From Heterodera schachtii (taxonomy: Eukaryota; Nematoda; Chromadorea; Rhabditida; Heteroderidae), in the NCBI GenBank assembly GCA_023374025.1, contig SIJG01000053.1, forward strand, positions 930,001-994,000: 64,000 bases of DNA, given 5' to 3'. The notes under the pieces were generated by a model. That model did no database searches and had not been told where the DNA came from. It saw only the letters and a list, made by a program, of their open reading frames with translations. Shown one piece after another: positions 36,401-47,323 of this stretch (position 1 is the stretch's first letter; the number at the start of each line of letters is the position of its first letter). The translations under genes were made by a program, and so were the position numbers.

Positions 36401-36765
36401 CAAATGCTACAATTTACCACATTGTGGCACCGTAAAAGTCGCCAAAATAAGTGTCCGGCGACTGAACGCACGAGTCGCGGAAAGCGGTGGCATTCCATTG
36501 GTCATGCCACGGTTTTTTAGGCACAGGACGCCGAAATCGGAGTTTGCCTTAAAGCAGAATAATCCTACAAAATCGAATTAATTTTAATTACCTATTGGCG
36601 GCTCAGCAAACGGAACGCCAAGGAATTGGGTGACCGTTTTGCCGGTCGGTGCCTGGGAATAAATGCCGAAAAGCGGAGAACCGTCCCGAAGAGAGACATA
36701 GGGTACAGAACAGAAAACGGACTGAACAGAACACAGAATTATAAAGCTACTGGTCCTTATCACTT
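33498..36765 (-). CDS. ace-1: Acetylcholinesterase with T-type tail (ACE-1-like)
   Basis: About sixteen exons read on the minus strand. A signal segment ([14 protein letters not shown]) in exon 36592-~36765 leads to [22 protein letters not shown] and FYGATMW follow (exon 36418-36547, with the choline-site Trp), then EDCLYLNIY and [16 protein letters not shown]. The catalytic Ser is in [11 protein letters not shown] (about 35715), the Glu in [10 protein letters not shown] (about 34910) and the His in VLHGYEINF (about 34313). Aromatic and tryptophan landmarks ([18 protein letters not shown]) also fit. The last exon encodes an amphipathic Trp-rich helix ([13 protein letters not shown], then MNRWSRF) with a Cys near the end. 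That is the tetramerisation tail of AChE-T and, in nematodes, the ACE-1 class. It hydrolyses acetylcholine at synapses. The intron between WMG and VLHG has a GC donor (ATGG|GCAAGC). The first codon was not found; a short 5' exon may lie upstream. Confidence 0.93.
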
Positions 36766-38980
36766 TTAAAAAATTAATTAATTATAATTATAAAATTGAA
36801 TAATAGTATTTTTATTATGGTAACAAATTTCCCTGAAAATAACAAGTTGCCCAAAAAAGTTAGAAATTTGAATTTTTTTTAATTAGACCAATTAAATTCC
36901 CCTTTTTTTCTGTGTCTCCATTTAAAATTATGAGATGAGCTGACTTGCATAAGGCTAACAATGACGCACAAAGCAATGACGGAAGAGTGAATAATGTTGC
37001 GTAAACAAAGGCGACTAATCACTTGTGGTCCGATCATCGGCAGAGAATAAAGAAAAAGAAAATCTATTTTCAATTAAATCGTTTTGATTTTCCGCGAATT
37101 TGCGAATCGATAATTATTTCTGTTTCTCTGACATTCACTTGCTCAGTAAAAAATAATAAATTGTTGAAATAATAATATAATTGATAATGGTGAAGGGTCA
37201 AAATGAATTCCGAATTTATAATAATTATAATTTGGGGTTAAATTATTCTGATCAGTCCCGCCGATCAGTGGAATTCTCCATCTGATCAGCCGATCAATCT
37301 CTGTCAACCAACCCACAAAGCCTATTCTTCTTCTGATGCACATCTGCTGCTGGCCCATATTTTTCATTTTTGTGGCTCTTAAAATCGTAATGAGTGACAG
37401 AGGAGACATCTTTGGAGTAATCCATCTTTTTTATTAATCACTAAAACCGCCGCCGTCAAACGCACGGGGGAAAATTTTCAACTTTTGAGTTTTGTCCCTA
37501 TTTTAAATTATATCAAATACATATAATTTAAAAAATAAATTAAATTCATAAACATAACTCGTGCCTTATTTTTGGTCACCAAATGTAAAACAAGGGTTTG
37601 AGGGTGGCGGAATATGAATTAGTGAGTAAAAGGAAAAGCACGGCCAAGCGATGTCCAGCAACAGAAGGTTGATCATTAGGGAAGAAGATGAGTTAGGGAG
37701 GCAAATCAGCAGAAACAACAGCAGGAGAAGAGCATAGAAAAAGCGGAAAGTGGGGGGAAGTCAGACGGAGACGGACGAGCAGCTGTTCAAAATTCACAAA
37801 TATGTTGATGATCATTTTGAGAGGTTGGGGGAGGAGGGGATGGGGGAGGTGTACCCGTGCAATGAGTTGGGACGGATTTGGATGGACACGGAGAAATGCA
37901 GCAAATTATGTTGCTTATTTGGACAATTAACAAATTCTATCCCGAGATAATCCTTTAATTCATTAATTTGATGAAAGCACGACATATCACCGACAAACGC
38001 AACACAACACAATTAAGTTCATGACATGAAAAAGTGGTTGACTATATTTGACTGGAAATCACGCTTTAGCTGAAGAACAAAAAAAGAAAAGTTGAAAAAA
38101 AATTAAATGATAATTTAGGGAATTTAAAATATATATTTTCTTTTACTCAGTGCAAAATGTGATAAATTGTGAAGGGATTGTACACAATCGATTCAAAATA
38201 CATAAAAGGAAAGTGGAGTGGTCACTGATAACAATCATTTAAATTTAGCATAAACATAAGAAGCGGGCCATAAATTGAGCCGATCGGTGAATTAATTTAA
38301 TTGCCTTCCTCTTTTGAGTCTAATTAATTGCTTTCTTATTTTGAATGTAAGCACTTTTGCAAAAATACAACGACTAATGCCTTTTATAAATTTGCGTAAT
38401 AATTAAACAAATATGAATGGCTTTTCGAATTATGTGCCAGAAAAGGCGTATAAGTGTCATAGTGCGGAAAAGACCCATACAAAATTGAAATGCTAAACTT
38501 TATATGTACATATTTTAGGCACTCAAAAATAAATGAAATTGAATGAAAATATGATATAATAATTTAATTGACTAATCGAATCAGTTGAGCTTTTCGATGC
38601 TCGAAATTCCAATTATTTTTGCTCTTCCCCAAAAAAGTATTCAGATGTTCGGCAGTTTAAGTTCGGCATTAGGACTGGGATTGATATTCAAAAAAAAAAA
38701 AAAAGTAAAAATGCCATTTGCAAATGTTAAATTTGGCCCCGATTGTTCGGCTCCGTCTGCTGAACTTTCCCCGTCTCCTCCTTTTGGCCTTTGCGCCGTT
38801 TTTTGCCCTTTTGGCCCTTCGCCGTTTCTTTGCCCTGCCCATTTTGCTGCTGCTGTTCGTCCTCGCGCTTCTCTTCTTCGAGATTGTCCACCTGATGCAA
38901 TTTGATAGGGACGAGCACTCTCTGAGGGAATTGGCCATTAATTAATTAATTAATTGAGTAATAATGCTGTTAAAAAATGA
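36766..38980. other. Intergenic, AT-rich, with one weak ORF
   Basis: Mostly AT-rich sequence between the 5' end of ace-1 and the 3' end of the four-TM gene. A purine-rich patch at 37640-37950 contains a 66-codon plus-strand frame (37750-37950, HKYVDDHFERLGEEG). A Lys/Glu/Gln-rich 63-codon minus frame lies at 38727-38918. Neither has a recognisable domain or clear splice partners. The latter may belong to the 3' UTR or a further exon of the four-TM gene. Confidence 0.35.
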
Positions 38981-40707
38981 TTATTGACTAATTGCCTGAT
39001 GGCCGGACGAAGGACTCGTAAGGAAAAAGCCTTTGTGAGTGCGACCCGCGCGATTGGCCACGTAATTTTTGAAGAACAGAAAAAACATGGCGAAGGTACA
39101 AATTGCTAAAGACATTTTTTAAAGCAAAGTTAGTGATTAATAGGACAAAAAAAAAGCATTTTCGATTAATTTCAGCAAAAATTGGACATTTATAATGCTT
39201 TATAAAAACTTTAATAATTTCCTTTTTTGTTTTACCGTATATCGGGGCATAAATCAGCATCAGAGAGTACATTGCTATCCTGACAAATTGGAAATGGCTT
39301 TTGAAATAGCATTAGAACATTAAACAAATGCCTGGCATTTTGCACAATTTGGTTGGACCGCTCCAACTCGGCCTGCGGATTGGTAATGTCAAATTGGGCA
39401 CTTCGAATTCGCACGTCCTCCGTGTGAATTAAATAGGCCGTAACAAAAAACAAAAAGAGGGACAGAACAAAGGCAGCAGAGGACAAAACGGTGCAAACGA
39501 TCTGAAAAAGAGGGCATTAAAATGGGCAAAAAGCGAACGGACTGACCAACATCGGCCGAGTTCTGAGCCGACGGAGATGGAGCAGTATGAGCACGGAATG
39601 GAGCAGCAACAGAACACCGACGACGGAGCCAAGCCAATGGCCGTCGAAGAACACACAAACGACGGAGAAAATGAGCAACTGAAGGGCGGTGCCGAGTTGG
39701 ACGGCGAAAAGCCAAAGCAGCGGCCGATGGTGGACGAGCAGAATGTGGTTGGTACTCAGCTGCTCTTCAACCTGATTTAAATTGGGAAAATGGTAGGGAA
39801 ATTGGAACGTTTGAAGCTAGGACCAGGACCGGGTTCCAGAATTCCCGAACTTTGTTTGGGCCTGAATTGCGGATTTTGGTGATAATTCCATAAATTGGGC
39901 CTCGGAATACCCGGATTCCGAATAGCGGTGGTACCACCCTTGGCTCTTGCTGCTAATTTGTAAGGTTGGCTTGTCAGTCTTCCGAGTTTGCCTGGAATGA
40001 GTGGCTAAAGTCCGATTGTTGCATTATGTCGTGGCCCCCCGTGCCCCCGCCGTGGTCGCCCTGTTGCTGCTGCTGTTGTTGGCTAATGACCCCGGAGAAG
40101 CCGGACTGCTTGCGACGCTGGCCGAACATCAGCAGCCGATTGAGCGACGGGCCGGGCACCGACGGTTGGGGGTGGAAAATGCGAATGGTGTGCCGAACTG
40201 ACAAAGGGTGGCAAAATTGCGAAATGCAATTGGTTAATCGCTTTAAATTTCGACCCGTCGATTTCGTGGTCGCCGTTTCGTCTGATCCGACGGATATTCG
40301 TTCTTCCGTCTGCAAATTCTGCTCGTCCTCCGCCAGTGGTTCAAGCCCAAAAGTGTCGCGGTAATACAGCGGGGGAGGGAAAGTGAGTGACGGCGGAACG
40401 GCGGACGACGAATGGGCGCCGAACTTTGCTGCTAATTGGGTAATTAATTAGTTAGAAAATTGAGTGGATAATCCGATGGGGCCAATTATGCAAATTAAAT
40501 TTGATTCTTTTAAAACTTTTATATAATATATTTTTTAATGTTTAGTTAAAAATTACTCTTTTTACCCATTGTCGCCTCATTTTCCTCCTCCGCTTCGTCC
40601 GTTTGTTGCTCTAATCCAAAAGTGTCCCTATAATAAATTGGCCCCGGGAATGATGCTGTGTATTGGTGGGTGTTTGAGTCGGCACGAAAAGGCACGGGAG
40701 CGGCCAT
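38981..40707 (-). CDS. Four-TM membrane protein with duplicated YYRDTFGLE motif
   Basis: Minus-strand gene from ATG 40707 to stop 38981. Exon 1 and exon 2 each contain the same motif, YYRDTFGLE, followed by an acidic stretch. A Gln run (QQQQQQQ) follows in exon 2. The membrane part comes from three exons: ILLVHHRPLLWLFAVQL with a second hydrophobic segment (VVGVLLLLHSVLILLHL), then VLSSAAFVLSLFLFFVTAYL, a loop that includes an NPQAELERSNQIV helix, and MYSLMLIYAPIYAICTFAMFFLF. That gives four predicted membrane spans and a basic/Ser tail ending HQAISQ. The intron before IAMYSL fits best with a GC donor (CCAG|GCATTT). The topology resembles tetraspan-like proteins, but I cannot name a family. 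The join between exon 2 and the first TM exon is not fixed. Confidence 0.55.
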
Positions 40708-41756
40708 TATTTGCTTTTAAGTGAAAAGAATTTAAATTCAAAAAGGAATAGAGGGTTTGAAACATTTGTGCCCTCAGGGGAATTTCCTTTTCCCTGAGGT
40801 CATATTATTCGCTGCACATTAAGCCAATTCAAAGCGGGAGTGTCTGATCGGAAAGGACGCGGAATTGATCCATTTGATCGATCGGCGAATTAACGGCAAA
40901 ACGGAGAGGAAGTCCGAAAATCGATCAGTTAATTAACAAAAAAAAAAGGGAATTTTGGCTGGCATTTTTTACTGCTCTCAAAGCAGCGGTATTTTTAGGT
41001 AATTGATGCTTCCAATTTTGTCCTTTTCACATAATAATAAATAATAATATTGGAATCATTCCAATTTCATTTTTTCCTTGATTCTACAATCTCTAAAAAC
41101 TAGGAAAAACAGTATAAAATTTTATCGTTTGTCATTCCTAATTGTAGTTGGCCCTGCTGTAGGTAAAAGCTTACGTCGACGATTCGGCCACCATTTATAT
41201 ATTTTTTTCAAATTTTATTTATGCATTTATAATAATTTGGGGTAAGTGCCATCGGCTGTGTGGCAAAGCAAATTGGGTAGCACTTTGATTCAGTGAATTT
41301 AAAATATGACAGTCAGTATTTGGCCAAGATTTTTGCAATTTTCGCCCCTGTATTCTCAAATGAGGCATCTACTTTTGCTAAATTTTACCGACTACTTAGA
41401 AAAAATTGCAAAAATCTTGGCCAAAAATATATTGAGAGCGCTCCTCTTCCTCCGATTGTTTGTGTTGTACAATATTCATTTCTTATAAGCCGGTGCCCGT
41501 GAAATGTCTGCCTGTTCCATTGTATGAATTTCCCCCTAATATCGGTGAAGACATTCTGGCGTTATATTGTTGATTTAATCGCTATATGTTGTCTCTCAAT
41601 TATGTTTGCTCTACCATGATAAACAATTCGATGGAAAATGAATTGGGTATTATATGTATATAAATGCATGGATTAAGGGGGGGGGGGGGGGGAATTTGAC
41701 GAAACCGTACCGTTTCAAATTATAAGAATTGACATAAAATTTAACAAAAATAGGCT
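40708..41756. other. Intergenic upstream of the four-TM gene
   Basis: AT-rich sequence with GATCGATC-type motifs near 40870-40930 and a 14-G run near 41680. It includes an imperfect inverted pair, TTGGCCAAGATTTTTGCAATTTT (41320) and its complement (41400). I see no gene. Confidence 0.4.
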
Positions 41757-42351
41757 AAAAAGACGGTAATCATGTACTTTATTGGTCCCTAAAAAAAATA
41801 AAGGGTTTTATGCGCCTCTGAGTAGTACTCGGGGGTTTTCGGGGGCGCTGATCACGAATATGACATCCATTTCGACCTATTTCGAACCCCGGACCCGAAT
41901 TCGACCATTTTTTTAATAAAAATTTTAAAAAAATTGTTAAAAACGCCTTTCCTGGGGTTTTCGGGATCGCTAATCATGAATCAAACTTCAATTTTGGTCA
42001 ATGCCGGTCCCCGGACCCGAATTTGAACAAAAAGAGAAAATTAAATTTTCACCAAATTTTACATTTATTGTCCCAAATCTATTCAAATGGACGGAATATA
42101 ATAGAAAATAAAGATTCACGACCTTTAAATGCATTTGAATCGATTTTGGACAATACATGTGAATTTTTGTGAAAAATTAATTTTCGACTTTTGTTCAAAT
42201 TCGGGTCCGGGGTTCGAAATAGGTCGAAATGGGTGTCATATTCGTGATCAGCGCCCCCGAAAATCCCCGAGTACTACTCAGAGGCGCATAAAACCCTTTA
42301 TTTTTTTATTTTTTTTTAGGGACCAATAAAGTACATGATTACCAAAAAGAC
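41757..42351. mobile_element. Fold-back MITE, 8 bp TSD AAAAAGAC
   Basis: The element occupies 41765-42343 and is flanked by perfect AAAAAGAC duplications (41757-41764 and 42344-42351). The terminal inverted repeats start GGTAATCATGTACTTTAT and continue about 150 bp each, with very high identity. They include GCGCCTCTGAGTAGTACTCG, GCGCTGATCACGAATATGAC and GGGTCCGGGG. The interior has no gene. It sits just downstream of mpdu-1. Confidence 0.9.
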
Positions 42352-42564
42352 AAATCTTTAATAGAATTGAATCAAAAATTTAAAAATAGGAGAAAAATTG
42401 ATCTGGACCGATGGAAAAAATTGAAAATAGAGCCCCCAGCAGGAATCGTCTAATTCAGTAAATACGGTATGTATTGCAAATAAAACATAAATAGGTAATT
42501 TAATGAATTGCAAAAAATATATGTCCACATTTAAACAAACATTTTTCACTCATAAAACAATTTT

Positions 42565-44343
42565 TTACTCCGTTTTTTTCTTTTTGGCATAAAAAAGAAT
42601 TTGCAAAAAAATGATTCCGTTAAGCAGCGAAGAGAGCAAAAACGGCGCAATGATCAGCCAATCGCCGGCAGTCTCCTGGACGGAAGTGAACACACGCGCA
42701 ACACAACCGCCGAATTGCATGGAGACCGAGATCTATATGTTATGTTCTCAATAAATTGATGAATTTGGCATAAATTGGAAAGAAAAGAATTTTCAACTAA
42801 TTTTGTTGAGTTGCATATCTTCTCAAATAACATAACCGCGTGGCTTGATCGGTTAAATTCTCGTTTTGGAGTTGAAAAGTCCAATTCCATTTGCAAGTGC
42901 ATTTGTTTTTAAATTTTTGTGCCAAATTCACGAAAAAACACACAAACTCCAAAAAAGACATTAGCCCCTCCAGTCAATTTCCAATCAATTTACTGACCAA
43001 TGAAAGCTGTCCGGTGCTGGCATGTTGATAATTTGACATAATTTGGATGCCCTAAAAAAACGAGAAAAAAAAATATTTTAAACGAAAGTTTCCACCCTTT
43101 TTGTTTGGCAAACCTTTGACAGGAAAACAATGGGCACAACCGCCGCTTGGGCCGGGGTGAGCACCGCCATTGGAATGTGATGGTAAAAAATGGCCATCGA
43201 AATGGACCAACAAAAGGACACAAATACCAGGGCGGAACTCAGATGGCCAGCAAAGTACAGCATTTGGACAACAATGACCATTGTTTGGAGGGCGACGAAC
43301 AGCGAATCGCCCCATTGACTGAAAATTGAATGGGAATTTTTGGGTTTTTTTATAGGAAAATCGGGTTGTTTTTATAATATGTTTGTATAGTAAAGGCAGG
43401 GATGGTTCCTGTGAGGCTCGAAAAAATCTCCAGGATTTGGTTCCACCCCTGGGAGGGCCCGGTTTTTTTTTTTTGTTAAATAAAAACATTTTTTAGGATA
43501 TATTTTTGAGGCTTAAAGGGAAGGAGCCAAAAAACCTTTGCATTTTTTCTGCCGAAAATTGACAAACCCAAAAACGAAGCCCTTCTCATAACTGTAGGCA
43601 GCCACAGCAGCAGCGGACGCCTGGAAAAGACGGGAGACGATTGGTTTTGCTTTTTGAAAAAATTCCAATTTCTATCTATTCAATTAAGGGCCTACAAATT
43701 AGGGAAAGGAGCAGCCTAAAAATACGACCCCGGGTCCAAAGCCCGAAACAGATTCCAAAATTCCGCAATTTTTGCACAGAAATTTCTGGATTTTTTGTGT
43801 CTCCGGTCCCATCCCTCTGGCTGGTCGTCCCTACTCAATGAATTATACCAAGCCAAGCAATTGTGCCGACAATGAAATGCCTTCGCCAGACTTTGCGCTG
43901 TGTATTTTCAAAATTTGGGGCACAAGCAGAAAAGAAGAGCCCAAAGTGATGGCAATTCCGATCAGACGGCTGACCAAAATAGGCGCACAATCCTCTGGAA
44001 GAAAAAATAATTTTAAGGAAAGTTAAGAATCGGGTGCCTGACGGAACGACCAAATAAAAATAAAACCGTAATTTCGAATAGACATACAAATAAATAGCGC
44101 GTGTTTTATTTACCTCAGTAATCCAAAAACCATTTTTGAAATATTTTGGCTGTAATTTTTTGGAACTCAGTGAAAACTTATAGAGAGAATCATTAGGCTT
44201 AAAAATTAAATTACCAAAATTTGTTTAATAAGTGCACCAAACTCACTGTGAAAAAAGTTGAAGTCAACAAAGAAAATGTCGCTGCATTTGGCTGGGAACA
44301 GATAGTCGAAAAATCTCCGAAAAAGTTGTGTTTGCATGACCAT
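42565..44343 (-). CDS. mpdu-1: Mannose-P-dolichol utilization defect 1 homologue (PQ-loop)
   Basis: Six exons, all in phase on the minus strand (44247-44343, 43849-43994, 43568-43620, 43114-43318, 42998-43051, 42565-42732), encode 240 residues. Human MPDU1 has 247. The start MVMQTQLFRRFF leads to the Cys-containing segment FPAKCSDIFFVDFNF. The first PQ loop is LLVPQILKIHSAKSGEGIS. Later come AAYSYEKGFVFG, QWGDSLFVALQT, a long membrane hairpin, and the second PQ-like loop (GIQIMSNYQHASTGQLS). The C-terminal ARVFTSVQETAGDW and LLNGIIFLQILFYAKKKK match the family end, including a dilysine-type ER signal. It resides in the ER membrane and supports use of dolichol-linked mannose and glucose donors for glycosylation and GPI anchors. 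Intron 5 holds a tRNA-like fragment (about 42838-42895). Confidence 0.95.
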
Positions 44344-44576
44344 CACAAGAAGCAAAAGTAATAAATCGGAAAGGCAAATGAAAGACCGGCGTACGGTCTA
44401 AGCTTTGCCAAGACTCTGCTGAAACAATTCGGGGTAATATTAGTTAAGACGGTGGCCCCCTTTTCAAAAAAATATTCAAAAATTTTTTTTTTTCAAAATT
44501 TGTTGATTCTTAGAGTTTTTAGGGCCGGAGGATCCAAATTTCGGGATTAAAACTATTCTTTTTGGTACAGCTACAG
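44344..44576. other. mpdu-1 5' flank
   Basis: A short AT-rich interval between the mpdu-1 start codon and the first terminal motif of the Mutator-like element. The mpdu-1 promoter must be here, or the transposon has displaced it. Confidence 0.4.
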
Positions 44577-44608
44577 CACTATGGGTCAAGCCCAGCGCCT
44601 CCCCACGA

Positions 44609-44756
44609 TTCGTCTACTACACGATTCGTCTATTACTCGATTCGTCTACTACACGATTCGTCTACTCAGCCAAAAATACACGATTCGTCTACTCAGCCAA
44701 AAAGCCACGATTCGTCTACTAAACGATTCGTCTATTACACGATTCGTCTACTCAGC
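44609..44756. repeat. Subterminal tandem repeat of the MULE, left arm
   Basis: Repeated units of ACGATTCGTCTACT with alternating spacers (ACACG, CAGCCAAAA). Inverted counterparts occupy 46919-47252. Such subterminal arrays often bind transposase; that role is inference. Confidence 0.85.
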
Positions 44757-45031
44757 TAAAAACCAGGGTTTCCATTTGTTCTGATTTATCAGAAATGTTC
44801 TGATTTGGAGGGTCCAAATCTGATAAAATAAAAATGTTCTGATTTGTCAGAAATGTTCTGATTTTGGGGTAGCGACCAAAATTTGTTCTGATTTCTCAAA
44901 CATACTCATAATTTTGAATTTTTGTGGCATAATGTCATTTTTTATAAGAAAATATAAGATTTGTGGAAAATTTGGTTATTTTTTGACAAAAATCTGTTAA
45001 CAAATCGATTAAAAATCGCAAAAAAATTTTC

Positions 45032-45057
45032 CCGGCGGCGCCTATCGGCACCGCCGG
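45032..45057. repeat. GC-rich hairpin, copy 2
   Basis: CCGGCGGCGCC-TATC-GGCACCGCCGG. It is preceded by CTGTTAACAAATCG and an A-run, as in copy 1 read in reverse. Confidence 0.75.
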
Positions 45058-45208
45058 ACCCACTTTCTTCAAAAGCTTTTGGAAAAATCGCCGCAAAAAA
45101 AGCGTTTTTAAAAGCGAAAAAAAGGCGTCGCTTGGCTTTTAATTGCAAATTTGGCCTTTTTTGGTGAAAATCTGTCAACAAATCAGAACTAAATTAGAAA
45201 AAAAAATT

Positions 45209-45234
45209 CCGGCGGCGCCTATCGGCACCGCCGG
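45209..45234. repeat. GC-rich hairpin, copy 3
   Basis: The 26 bp core is identical to the copy at 45032. It is preceded by CTGTCAACAAATCAG. The two copies are 177 bp apart and share flanks, so the block is a tandem duplication inside the hAT-like element. Confidence 0.75.
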
Positions 45235-45919
45235 GCCCTCACCCCTCCCCCACCCATTTCCCAAAAGTTTTTTTTGGAAAAATGCGCCGCAAAAAAAATT
45301 GTTAAAAATCTGATTTTTGATCCCGAATGCACTGAAATTTACGATTTGCTTATTTCCTCTCCAAAATTGTTAAAAATGATCATGGGAGGTGAAAAATATA
45401 ATATTTGATACATTTTTGATCGAATAAATTGTAAAAATAACTTTTAAAGCAATTTTGCAAAATGTTCTGATTTTCGACCCTAAAATCTGATTTTTTGGAC
45501 CTTAGGTTCTGATTTGGAAAAATTTTCGATGGAAACCCTGCTAAAAACACACGATTAGTCTACTCAGCCAAAAAGCCACGATTCGTCTACATTATTCGTT
45601 AAAACGCGGATTTGAACCCGAACAAATGTTTAAAGTCATTTTTCTGGGGTTTTAAGGGTGGCTGATTACGAATCAAGCATCATTAACCATCTAGCTCCTA
45701 GCCCAAGGCTTAAATTTTAACATTCAACAGACCCAATTTTTTTCTTTATTAATTGTAAGCCAAAAATGATGGTTCTCTTTATTACAATAAACACCAAAAT
45801 AACAATTCGAATCAAATGAAAATGTTTAAAAATCACGGGAATTGAGGTTAAAAAATCCAATCACTTGTGCGGATAATAGCAGGGTTTTTGCCAATGGTAA
45901 AAAGCGATCAATCATCCAA

Positions 45920-46756
45920 TTATTCACGGTCCTTATGTTCGCGTTGAGCCCCTCGGGCACGCAGGCCACCCACATATCCTTGCATCTGCAGACTCAGCAG
46001 CGAAAGGATGTTCATGACGTCTTCGTCGGTGTTGTACTCCGCCTCGTCCAATGCATCTCCGATCAATTGCTCCTTCAAAATGTATTAAAAGAAAATAAGA
46101 ACGAATTCACAAAAGAAAAATGCTTACCACTACTAAATGAATTCCGCAGACTGTATTCGACATCCCCAGTGGCATTGGTGCTGATTGAACTGCGTCGGCT
46201 CTGATCAGCGCCCGGAGCAAACGCAAGGGCACCGGCTTCTTGTTCGTGGGCGGTCAGTCCAACATATACCCTCGCGAAGTAACCGAAAAACGCAGCCAAA
46301 CCATCGGGTGCATGGTTTACTATGAGCGCGAAACCACGACGAACATGTTGTTCGGGAATCAATGCCAGAGCAAGCAACTTTCTAGGAGTAAACTTTTTTT
46401 GCCTTTCTCACTCACTCCAACACTCACCTGAAACTGTTCCGCGCGCCTTCTCCTTGTTCTTCGTCATTGGCATACAATTCTGCCAAGCCCATTTCGCGCC
46501 ATTTCCTAAAAACGGCCGGGGTTGACACGGTCCATGTTGCCGTAAATCTTCCTTTTCTGTCTAAAAATTTTGAAATAAATAGAAGTACAAAAATTTGGAG
46601 ACGCACCTTCTCATTACTTCCTCAAGCGCACGATCAGTGCCCATTGACACATACATTTCGTCCTTGGTGCCTGCACGTATTTCCGCCAGCACTTTGGAGG
46701 GTTTCAGGCGCGGCTTTTCGCCTGTAGCCGCCTTAATTTTGTTGCGCTTTTGCTCT
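45920..46756 (-). pseudogene. MULE transposase relic
   Basis: Exon-like blocks on the minus strand. At 46607-46756 the frame reads KPSKVLAEIRAGTKDEM..TDRALEEVMRR, resembling the segment that follows a FLYWCH zinc finger in MULE-derived proteins (a run normally ending like TLKRTIQR). At 46120-46390 it reads LALALIPEQHVRRGFALIV..FFGYFARVYVGL, matching the late transposase region (LPVDDV-type, ending in YIG). At 45920-46075 it reads EQLIGDALDEAEYNTDEDV to the stop. The FLYWCH finger and the catalytic DDE core expected between the first two blocks are missing. I therefore read this as an internally deleted, non-autonomous copy. Family assignment is from memory of motifs. Confidence 0.55.
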
Positions 46757-46918
46757 GCATGGAAATTGAGAAAATTGATTTAAAATAGGTAAAATTTCAT
46801 ACACATAACTCATAAATTAATGAAGAAAAATAGACTAAATAAGTATCAAATTAAGTCCTTGAAAAATGCAAAAATATTCATATTCAGTTAATTTTTTGTA
46901 CATGTTTATTATATTTGG

Positions 46919-47252
46919 CTTAGTAGACGAATCGTGTGTTTTTGGCTTAGTAAACGAACGTTTAGTAGACGAATCGTTTAGTAGACGAATCGTTTAGTAG
47001 ACGAATCGTGGCTTTTTGGCTGAGTAGACTAATCGTGTATTTTTAGCTGAGTAGACGAATCGTGCAATAGACGAATCGTTTAGTAGACGAATCGTGGCTT
47101 TTTGGCTGAGTAGACTAATCGTGTATTTTTAGCTGAGTAGACGAATCGTGCAATAGACGAATCGTTTAGTAGACGAATCGTGGCTTTTTGGCTGAGTAGA
47201 CGAATCGTGTATTTTTGGCTGAGTAGACGAATCGTGTAATAGACGAATCGTT
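46919..47252. repeat. Subterminal tandem repeat of the MULE, right arm
   Basis: About fourteen units of AGTAGACGAATCGT with spacers TTTTTGGCTG and TTTAGTAG, the inverse of the left arm. A longer period is also visible: a ~115 bp block is repeated at about 47000 and 47110. Confidence 0.85.
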
Positions 47253-47323
47253 GGCGCGCCTGACACTGGGCTTACCAAATATGTATAAAAATCCGAAATA
47301 TGTAAAAAAAAAAACCAATTGGC

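Larger units (their letters stand above)
44756..45548. mobile_element. CAGGG-type (hAT-like) non-autonomous element nested in the MULE
   Basis: The element spans 44764-45540 with inverted ends CAGGGTTTCCAT and ATGGAAACCCTG. It is flanked by perfect 8 bp duplications, CTAAAAAC (44756-44763 and 45541-45548). The duplication lies inside the MULE subterminal repeat, so it inserted after the MULE. TTCTGATTT motifs cluster near both ends, and two copies of the GC-rich hairpin (45032, 45209) lie inside. An 8 bp duplication with short CAGGG ends fits the hAT superfamily. No transposase is present. Confidence 0.88.
44577..47276. mobile_element. Mutator-like element (MULE), decayed, with nested insertion
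   Basis: The ends carry inverted arms. The left starts with CACTATGGGTCAAGCCCAG followed by about eight repeats of ACGATTCGTCTACT-CAGCC type (44609-44756, plus 45541-45600 beyond a nested element). The right arm (46919-47252) has the same repeats inverted, then the inverted GCGCC and AAGCCCAGTG motifs. Between the arms lies a minus-strand relic of a MULE transposase. Long repeat-rich terminal arms suit the Mutator superfamily. I could not define the target duplication, so the outer limits are approximate. Confidence 0.65.

Noticed and set aside
42838..42895. Functional tRNA gene in mpdu-1 intron 5
   Set aside because: A-box-like and anticodon-arm-like pieces are visible, but the B box is degenerate (GTCCAATTCC) and I cannot close a cloverleaf.
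44609..44756. CRISPR-like short direct repeats
   Set aside because: Spacers are themselves repetitive and the units are inverted at the other end of the same transposon.
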